Positions 54,126 through 59,500 of a stretch of 59,500 nucleotides of DNA are shown one piece after another. The notes below the pieces were generated by a model. That model saw only the letters and a list, made by a program, of their open reading frames with translations, did not search any database and had not been told where the DNA came from. This DNA comes from Planococcus lenghuensis. GTDB lineage: Bacteria > Bacillota > Bacilli > Bacillales_A > Planococcaceae. Numbering within the stretch: position 1 is the stretch's first letter; each line of letters opens with the position of its first letter. The position numbers and the translations under genes were made by a program. The DNA lies in NCBI RefSeq assembly GCF_001999905.1, contig NZ_CP019640.1, positions 12,501 to 72,000 of the forward strand, read 5' to 3'.

Positions 54126-55055
54126 ATGGCTCGAATTGGAAACTCAGTAAATGATCTGATTGGACAGACACCTATCGTAAAATTGAACAGACTGACAGGA
54201 CCGGAAGATGCAGAAGTATATGCAAAACTGGAATTCTTCAACCCGGGCAGTAGTGTAAAAGACCGGATTGCTTTGGCTATGATTGAAGCAGCCGAAAAAG
54301 CCGGCAACCTGAAGGAAGGCGACACAATCATTGAACCGACCAGCGGAAACACGGGAATCGGTCTGGCAATGGTGGCGGCAGCAAAAGGGTATAAAACAGT
54401 ATTAGTTATGCCGGACACGATGAGTATGGAACGCCGGAATCTCCTCCGGGCTTATGGAGCGGAACTTGTCCTTACTCCTGGAGCAGGTGGTATGAAAGCA
54501 GCCATTGGAAAAGCGGAAGAACTGGCACAGGAAAATAATTATTTCATGCCGCAGCAGTTCAAGAACGAAGCAAACCCGGAAATCCATCGTCTGACAACAG
54601 GACCTGAGATTGTTGAAGCAATGGGCGATCAGCTGGATGCGTTTGTCTCCGGGATCGGCACAGGCGGCACCATCACAGGGGCAGGCAGTGTACTGAAAGA
54701 AAAGTACCCGGAAATTTTGCTTGCAGCGGTTGAGCCGGCGGATTCGGCAATCCTTTCTGGCGGACAGCCAGGCCCTCATAAAATTCAAGGTATTGGAGCT
54801 GGATTTGTGCCGGATGTGCTGGATACTGAAATCTACGATGAAGTGATCCAGGTTACAAACGACCAGGCATATGAAACTGCCCGGACTCTGGCGCGCACTG
54901 AAGGAATTCTAGGCGGCGTTTCCTCTGGAGCGGCAATCTATGCAGCCCTGCAGCTGGCTAAGCGACTGGGGAAAGGGAAGAAAGTGCTTGCTATTCTTCC
55001 ATCTAATGGCGAACGCTATTTGAGTACACCGCTGTATCAATTCGAAGAAAAATAA
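54126..55055 (+). CDS. cysK: Cysteine synthase A (O-acetylserine sulfhydrylase)
   Basis: A 309-residue fold-type II PLP enzyme making cysteine from O-acetylserine and sulfide. PLP lysine Lys45 is in [28 protein letters not shown] binds substrate, and [10 protein letters not shown] holds the PLP phosphate. The ATG at 54126 follows TTAGGAG; a GTG at 54117 overlaps it. A terminator follows. In B. subtilis pabB-pabA-pabC come between cysK and folP; they are absent here. Confidence 0.97.
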   Translation: MARIGNSVNDLIGQTPIVKLNRLTGPEDAEVYAKLEFFNPGSSVKDRIALAMIEAAEKAGNLKEGDTIIEPTSGNTGIGLAMVAAAKGYKTVLVMPDTMSMERRNLLRAYGAELVLTPGAGGMKAAIGKAEELAQENNYFMPQQFKNEANPEIHRLTTGPEIVEAMGDQLDAFVSGIGTGGTITGAGSVLKEKYPEILLAAVEPADSAILSGGQPGPHKIQGIGAGFVPDVLDTEIYDEVIQVTNDQAYETARTLARTEGILGGVSSGAAIYAALQLAKRLGKGKKVLAILPSNGERYLSTPLYQFEEK

Positions 55056-55069
55056 TAGTTGAAACAGGA

Positions 55070-55097
55070 AAAGCATGCCATTGCGCATGCTTTTCTT
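55070..55097 (+). terminator. Intrinsic terminator after cysK
   Basis: gaaaagcatgc pairs with gcatgcttttc around a short loop, followed by T-rich sequence. Confidence 0.82.
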
Positions 55098-55159
55098 TAT
55101 GTTTCAGCTGAATTCGGCGTTAAAATGGAGAAAGTTGAATGAGCGAAAGGTGAGAACTT

Positions 55160-55975
55160 ATGAACTTTGATTTTGCAAACAAAACCCATGTAATGGGAAT
55201 CCTGAATGTGACACCGGATTCGTTTTCGGACGGTGGCCAATTTAGATCAGTTGAACGTGCATTAACGCATGCAGGGAAGCTAATAACAGATGGAGCGGAT
55301 ATTATTGATGTGGGCGGTGAATCAACACGTCCAGGACATGAACAAATTTCAGAGGAAGAAGAAATTGAACGAGTGGTGCCGGTCATTCGATTACTGAAAG
55401 AACAGTGGGATATTCCTGTCTCCATTGATACATATAAATCGAAAGTTGCGCATGCGGCACTTGAGGCAGGAGCAGATATTATCAATGACATCTGGGGTGC
55501 AAAATATGATCCTGAAATAGCAGCGGCAGCGGCTAGCCATGGGGCCCCGATTGTGTTGATGCATAACCGGAAGCGGGCGGTATATGAAAACTTCTGGGAG
55601 AATGTACAGCAGGATATTGGAGAAAGCATCAATATCGCCAGAGCTGCCGGCGTGAAGCAAGAAAAGATTTGGCTTGATCCGGGAATTGGTTTTGGAAAGA
55701 CAGCTATTCATAACATAGAGATGATGCGGCTATTAGACCAATTCTGTATGCTTGGTTACCCCGTTCTGCTTGGAACTTCGCGGAAGTCCTTTATCGGGAA
55801 AGCATTGAGTGGAGCTCCTGTATCTGAACGGCTGGAAGGATCGCTGGCAACGGCTTGTTATGGCGCAGAAAAAGGCTGTGAAATTATCCGGGTCCATGAT
55901 GTAAAAGAAACAGTACGTGCTTTGCGAATGATCGATGTATTGACCGGGAAGCAGTCTTTAGAGGAGGAGAGATAA
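55160..55975 (+). CDS. folP: Dihydropteroate synthase
   Basis: A 271-residue TIM-barrel enzyme that joins pterin pyrophosphate and p-aminobenzoate; it is the sulfonamide target. MGILNVTPDSFSDGG and DVGGESTRPGHE are the pterin-site signatures. Later come DIINDIWG and LDPGIGFGKT, then GTSRKSFIG. The start is ATG 55160 after aaaggtgag. It overlaps folB (TAATG), and folK follows, giving a three-gene folate operon. Confidence 0.97.
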   Translation: MNFDFANKTHVMGILNVTPDSFSDGGQFRSVERALTHAGKLITDGADIIDVGGESTRPGHEQISEEEEIERVVPVIRLLKEQWDIPVSIDTYKSKVAHAALEAGADIINDIWGAKYDPEIAAAAASHGAPIVLMHNRKRAVYENFWENVQQDIGESINIARAAGVKQEKIWLDPGIGFGKTAIHNIEMMRLLDQFCMLGYPVLLGTSRKSFIGKALSGAPVSERLEGSLATACYGAEKGCEIIRVHDVKETVRALRMIDVLTGKQSLEEER

Positions 55976-56343
55976 TGGATTTTATTCATATTAACGATAT
56001 GGAGTTCTATGGCTATCATGGTGTGTTACCGGAAGAGACCAAACTGGGGCAACGGTTCCGTCTGACTGTTTCTCTAGAAGTGGATTTGAATCGGGCTGGG
56101 CAGACAGACGAGCTGGAGTACACTGTCCATTATGGTGAAGTATATGAACTATGCCGGCGGATTGTGGAAGGAGAACCAAGGAAACTAATTGAAGCCGTTG
56201 CGGAAGACGTGGCAACGAATATTTTAAAAAGTTTTCCGCTCGTTCAGTCGCTTCGGGTTCAATTTATGAAACCTGATCCGCCTATCCCGGGGCATTACCG
56301 CTCTGTGTCAGTCGATATCACAAGGGGACGGTGTAATGAATAG
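55975..56343 (+). CDS. folB: Dihydroneopterin aldolase
   Basis: A 122-residue enzyme cleaving dihydroneopterin to 6-hydroxymethyl-dihydropterin. INDMEFYGYHGVLPEETKLGQRF includes the conserved Tyr and Glu (shown in part), and the catalytic Lys lies near the C-terminal half in VQFMKPDPPIPGHY. GAGGAGGAG precedes the ATG. It overlaps folP by one base and folK by eight. Confidence 0.96.
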   Translation: MDFIHINDMEFYGYHGVLPEETKLGQRFRLTVSLEVDLNRAGQTDELEYTVHYGEVYELCRRIVEGEPRKLIEAVAEDVATNILKSFPLVQSLRVQFMKPDPPIPGHYRSVSVDITRGRCNE

Positions 56344-56854
56344 AGGCTATATATCCCTTGGGTCAAATATGGGGAATCGCTTACACATGCTGCAACGAGC
56401 TGCTGGATTGCTAAATGCCCATTCTAAAGTGGAGGTGGACGGCATCTCATCTGTTTACGAGACGGAACCGGTGGGGTTTACAGACCAGCAGGCTTTTCTC
56501 AATATGGTAATAACCGTTAAGACATCACTTTCTTCACTGGAACTTCTCAAGGTGTGTCAGGTGATTGAGCAGCAGCTGCACCGGGAACGGCTTGTTCGAT
56601 GGGGACCACGGACAATAGACCTTGACATTTTGCTCTATAATCAAGACAATATGGAAACGGAGGAACTGACTATTCCGCATCCCCGTATGTACGAGCGTGC
56701 TTTTGTTCTCGTTCCGTTGCTGATAATGGAACCGGATTTACAGGATCCCCGAAGCGGACGGTTGTTTAAGGAATTGGTGCGAGCTGCAGAAGGAGATGTG
56801 CAGCTATATCGTACATATCCGAATCTAACGGTGTTTCTCAATGCCAGCGAGTAA
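56336..56854 (+). CDS. folK: 6-hydroxymethyl-7,8-dihydropterin pyrophosphokinase
   Basis: A 172-residue kinase giving the FolP substrate. YISLGSNMGNRLHML starts the fold, SSVYETEPVGFTDQQAFLNMV follows, and WGPRTIDLDILLY with IPHPRMYERAFVLVPL carries the metal-binding and catalytic residues. The ATG at 56336 lies inside folB. In B. subtilis yazB and dusB follow before lysS; both are absent. Confidence 0.96.
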   Translation: MNRGYISLGSNMGNRLHMLQRAAGLLNAHSKVEVDGISSVYETEPVGFTDQQAFLNMVITVKTSLSSLELLKVCQVIEQQLHRERLVRWGPRTIDLDILLYNQDNMETEELTIPHPRMYERAFVLVPLLIMEPDLQDPRSGRLFKELVRAAEGDVQLYRTYPNLTVFLNASE

Positions 56855-58597
<1,743 letters not shown>

Positions 58598-58610
58598 TTG
58601 GCTAACTAAG

Positions 58611-58652
58611 CAGGTAGAAAGAATGAATCTATTCTTTCTGCCTGTTTTTTTA
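58611..58652 (+). terminator. Intrinsic terminator after lysS
   Basis: caggtagaaagaat pairs with attctttctgcctg (one mismatch or wobble), followed by a T run. Confidence 0.9.
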
Positions 58653-58662
58653 ATAAAAAAGC

Positions 58663-58691
58663 TTGCGAACGTATTTTTGTGGTGGTATAGT
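58663..58691 (+). promoter_or_regulatory. rRNA operon candidate promoter 1
   Basis: TTGCGA (58663-58668), 17 bases, TATAGT (58686-58691). Confidence 0.55.
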
Positions 58692-58734
58692 GATCAATGT
58701 TGCTAAAAAGCAGGAAAACTTCCTTCAATTTTTG

Positions 58735-58763
58735 TTGACAGGGAAAATTCAAACTGGTAGTAT
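58735..58763 (+). promoter_or_regulatory. rRNA operon promoter 2
   Basis: TTGACA (58735-58740), 17 bases, TAGTAT (58758-58763). Confidence 0.75.
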
Positions 58764-58772
58764 ATGAAAGTC

Positions 58773-58806
58773 GCACAAAGCGTTGCACAAAGCGTTGCAC
58801 AAAGCG
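58773..58806 (+). repeat. 12-base tandem repeat in the rRNA leader
   Basis: gcacaaagcgtt is present at 58773-58784 and 58785-58796, with a partial third copy (gcacaaagcg) at 58797-58806. The array lies just downstream of the predicted start of promoter 2 and ahead of promoter 3. Confidence 0.95.
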
Positions 58807-58828
58807 AAAAGAAAAATAATGGTTTTTC

Positions 58829-58857
58829 TTGACGCTATCGTGATGGCATGGTATATT
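58829..58857 (+). promoter_or_regulatory. rRNA operon promoter 3 (proximal)
   Basis: TTGACG (58829-58834), 17 bases, TATATT (58852-58857). A start about seven bases on falls at or near a G (58864), as is usual for GTP-sensing Bacillus rRNA promoters. Confidence 0.8.
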
Positions 58858-59020
58858 AGTAAAGTTGCTGCAAACAACAGCGACCTGAACTGAACCTTGA
58901 AAACTGAACAGCAAAACGCTAAGAAACAAACACGATTCTTAAGTGAATCAAATAGCGGCGCGTCATGCGTCACCTCCGTGACCATGGCCGCTGCGCCAGC
59001 AAGAGTCAATCAAGACTCCA

Positions 59021-59500
<480 letters not shown>

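Overview
The window is about 59.5 kb of the origin-proximal core chromosome of a low-to-mid GC Bacillota. Gene order follows the B. subtilis guaB-to-lysS segment almost gene for gene, and both ends lie in rRNA operons of the same orientation: 23S/5S at the left, 16S at the right. The whole set of sporulation genes found here in B. subtilis (bofA, csfB, yabG, sspF, spoVT, yabP, yabQ, spoIIE) is absent while the housekeeping genes between them remain. This, with the 16S 5' region and protein character, suggests a non-sporulating member of the Planococcaceae (Caryophanaceae). Genus cannot be fixed from the sequence alone.

Layout. 1-2440: 3' part of 23S rRNA, an unusually structured spacer, 5S rRNA and a terminator. 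2.5-9.5 kb: glutathione peroxidase, guaB, dacA, then an accessory pair (a minus-strand MocR-type regulator and an M4 metalloprotease) in the slot where B. subtilis has pdxS-pdxT. 9.6-15.8 kb: serS with a T-box leader, an epoxide-hydrolase-like protein, tadA, a YitT-family membrane protein, dgk-dck, tRNA-Ser(UGA) and the SRP RNA. 15.8-20.1 kb: an MsmX-type sugar ABC ATPase, dnaX-ebfC-recR, then a structured intergenic repeat. 20.1-26.8 kb: yaaO-tmk-darA, then holB-ricT-yabA-trmN6-yazA-rsmI. 26.9-33.9 kb: abrB, metG, tatD, a shortened YabE protein, rnmV-ksgA, veg, ispE. 34-39.5 kb: purR-ridA, spoVG, glmU-prs, ctc (L25) with a SigB-like promoter, pth. 39.6-47.5 kb: mfd-yabM-yabN-rqcP, divIC, yabR. 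47.6-53.9 kb: tRNA-Met, tilS-hpt, ftsH, coaX-hslO. 54-58.6 kb: cysK, folP-folB-folK, lysS. 58.6-59.5 kb: three candidate rRNA promoters with a 12-bp tandem repeat between two of them, then the start of 16S rRNA.

Most genes serve translation, DNA replication and repair, nucleotide metabolism, folate, cysteine and CoA synthesis, and cell-wall and division functions, in short operons separated by clear intrinsic terminators. I see no CRISPR array, prophage, transposase, toxin-antitoxin pair or defence island. I found no convincing new multi-gene system. The points most worth a second look are the structured repeat at 19864-20070, the MocR/M4 pair replacing pdxST, the 23S-5S spacer structure, the YabE protein lacking its catalytic domain, and the repeats within the rRNA promoter region.
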